From the NCBI GenBank assembly GCA_035508595.1, contig DATJMR010000123.1, positions 1 through 6,171 of the forward strand: 6,171 nucleotides of DNA. Direction: 5' to 3'. Of this stretch, positions 5,474 through 6,171 are shown one piece after another (position 1 is the stretch's first letter; every line of letters starts with the position of its first letter). The translations under genes and the position numbers were made by a program. Origin of the DNA: Dyella_B sp035508595. Its GTDB lineage: Bacteria; Pseudomonadota; Gammaproteobacteria; Xanthomonadales; Rhodanobacteraceae. Under the pieces are notes generated by a model. The model was given only the letters and a program-made list of their open reading frames with translations, did not search any database and was not told the origin of the DNA.

Positions 5474-6171
5474 TCACTGGGGCGATCCGGCGTGCGCACC
5501 CGTCGCATGGCGTATGCGTTGGACGTGCACGGTCCGAAGCAGCGACTCCACGACGCTGCCTTCTGCAAAACCTGTTTCTTCCGATTGCGCATTGGCCACG
5601 CCGCAGGCAACGCCCAAACGCAAAGCCTGCTCAAGCGTCATGCGCCGCTGGACAGCCACGGCCATGCCGGCAAGAAAACAATCGCCCGATCCCACCGCGT
5701 TACGGACATGCGCAGGATTGAGCTGCGCGTGCCACACGCCGGTGTCGTCCGCCGCAACGGCGCCCAGTTCGCCCATCGTGACCACCGGCATCGCGATGCC
5801 GCGCTCGCGTAGCGCTATCGCCGCCGCTTCGGCGGCTTGCATGTTGATGACCGGACAGCCGACCAGGTCGCTGATCTCGTCGCGGTTGGGCTTGATCAAA
5901 AAAGGCGACACGCCGACGGCGTGTCGCAACACCGAGCCACTCGCATCGACCAGGCAGCGCTTGCCTTGGCGGTTTACGTAGTCGACCAATTCGGCATACA
6001 GCGTGTCGGGCAAGCCGCGCGGCAGGCTGCCCGAAAGAATCACCAGCTCGCTGTTTTCGATGCTTTGACGAAACGCCTGCAGCAGTGCCGCGCCTTCGGC
6101 TTCGCTCAACCGAGGCCCTTGCCCCAGGATTTCGGTAATGCTTCCACCGCTTTCCTGCAAAGCAAAGCATT
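5474..6171 (-). CDS. PfkB-family hexose kinase, 1-phosphofructokinase/tagatose-6-phosphate kinase type (5' end outside window)
   Basis: Cytoplasmic ATP-dependent sugar kinase, partial: 231 complete codons are visible of a family length near 310, so roughly 80 N-terminal residues lie beyond the right edge. The frame stays open to the edge (C-F-A-L-Q-E-S-G-G), so the TTG at 6160 is an internal Leu codon and not a start. Family marks in order are SGSLPRGLPD (6034-6005), LIKPNRDE near 5890, VTMGELGA near 5770 and NAVGSGDC, whose Asp codon at 5683-5681 is the expected catalytic base. SGSLP together with the LIKPNRDE block is typical of the FruK/LacC/PfkB hexose-phosphate kinase branch rather than ribokinase. 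Candidate substrates are fructose 1-phosphate, tagatose 6-phosphate or fructose 6-phosphate; the sequence does not decide. The neighbouring GH-D hydrolase makes a galactose or GalNAc route through tagatose 6-phosphate possible (inference). It is upstream of and co-directional with the receptor, but the 132-bp spacer leaves co-transcription unproven. Confidence 0.85.
   Translation of the reverse strand, partial: CFALQESGGSITEILGQGPRLSEAEGAALLQAFRQSIENSELVILSGSLPRGLPDTLYAELVDYVNRQGKRCLVDASGSVLRHAVGVSPFLIKPNRDEISDLVGCPVINMQAAEAAAIALRERGIAMPVVTMGELGAVAADDTGVWHAQLNPAHVRNAVGSGDCFLAGMAVAVQRRMTLEQALRLGVACGVANAQSEETGFAEGSVVESLLRTVHVQRIRHATGAHAGSPQ

Noticed and set aside
6158..6160. TTG as the start codon of the kinase
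   Set aside because: The frame continues upstream to the window edge with family-like residues (C-F-A-L-Q-E-S-G-G), and about 80 residues of the N-terminal half would be missing. It is an internal Leu codon.

Overview
The window reads as part of a carbohydrate-scavenging locus from a Gram-negative, moderately GC-rich proteobacterium. The large Oar-type TonB-dependent receptor, its GGGAGGG ribosome binding site and the periplasmic glycoside hydrolase beside it suggest the Xanthomonadales (Xanthomonadaceae or Rhodanobacteraceae, such as Dyella-like genera). This is judged from protein character only, not from a database search.

All supported genes lie on the minus strand, so transcription runs from high to low coordinates. 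In that order: (1) the C-terminal three quarters of a PfkB-family sugar kinase of the 1-phosphofructokinase/tagatose-6-phosphate kinase type, running off the right edge (5474 to 6171); (2) a complete 1030-residue TonB-dependent receptor with an N-terminal carboxypeptidase-regulatory-like domain (2249 to 5341); (3) a complete secreted clan GH-D (alpha-galactosidase-like) hydrolase, 669 residues from the preferred start (125 to 2134); (4) the first seven complete codons of a further gene that begins like a Tat-exported protein (MQRRDFL, 1 to 23), running off the left edge.

The likely division of labour is that the receptor imports an oligosaccharide across the outer membrane, the hydrolase trims it in the periplasm, a Tat-exported protein acts in the same compartment, and the kinase phosphorylates a hexose phosphate in the cytoplasm. 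The actual sugar cannot be read from the sequence; an alpha-linked galactose or GalNAc substrate is a hypothesis.

The three spacers (132, 114 and 101 bp) hold no genes, but each contains an inverted repeat. Those at 2168-2226 and 51-106 are long, imperfect hairpins without a U-tract, so they look more like mRNA processing, stability or attenuation elements than simple terminators. I see no tRNA, rRNA, CRISPR array, insertion sequence, phage gene or defence system. Apart from the hairpins and the unresolved specificity of the hydrolase, I see nothing that amounts to a new system.
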